Source: Acidobacteriaceae bacterium (GTDB taxonomy: Bacteria; Acidobacteriota; Terriglobia; Terriglobales; SbA1). Taken from it: a stretch of DNA of 6,698 nucleotides. Shown here piece by piece: positions 6,677-6,698 of this stretch (position 1 is the first letter of the stretch; every line of letters begins with the position of its first letter). The notes beneath the pieces were generated by a model. The model was given only the letters and a program-made list of their open reading frames with translations. It was not told where the DNA came from and did not search any database. The DNA lies in NCBI GenBank assembly GCA_003156615.1, contig PMHI01000347.1, forward strand, positions 610-7,307. The letters are read 5' to 3'. Made by a program: the position numbers and the translations under genes.

Positions 6677-6698
6677 GACAACTCGTCGCCTCGGGATA

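Overview
The window looks like a chromosomal segment of an Acidobacteriota-like bacterium. This is inferred from the moderately GC-rich coding style and from a DUF1800 protein lying close to a CRTAC1-type ASPIC/UnbV fragment and a sugar-acid operon. No rRNA or marker gene is present to prove it. All genes read on the + strand.

Layout. Positions 1-834 hold the C-terminal part of a DUF1800 protein whose start lies outside the window. A 151-base gap follows, and then a complete class I SAM-dependent methyltransferase (986-1687). Directly behind its stop codon is a broken, 5'-truncated piece of a CRTAC1-type gene (about 1724-2173), which carries the ASPIC/UnbV domain over two compensating single-base frameshifts. 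From 2175 to the end runs a catabolic cluster. It holds a COG3618 amidohydrolase/lactonase (2175-3011), a UxaA-family dehydratase (3119-4768), two short-chain dehydrogenases (about 4765-5565 and 5569-6351), and the start of a FucP-type MFS sugar/H+ symporter (6362 onward), whose frame is broken at 6674.

How the genes fit together. The set matches a non-phosphorylative (oxidative) L-fucose pathway. FucP imports L-fucose, and the second SDR, which closely resembles known L-fucose dehydrogenases, oxidises it to the lactone. The amidohydrolase opens the lactone to L-fuconate, and the UxaA-type protein is the only dehydratase present to make 2-keto-3-deoxy-L-fuconate. The first SDR probably oxidises that product. 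The last carbon-carbon cleavage enzyme (FAH-family hydrolase or DapA-like aldolase), a regulator and a mutarotase are not in the window and may lie beyond 6698. The substrate is inferred from family resemblance and gene company and has not been proven.

Oddities. The first SDR has no ATG, GTG or TTG that would leave a complete Rossmann fold, and appears to start at CTG, overlapping the UxaA stop as CTGA. The CRTAC1 remnant and fucP together show three single-base frame breaks, which could be true decay or errors in a draft assembly. I found no CRISPR, tRNA, rRNA, insertion sequence or convincing terminator.
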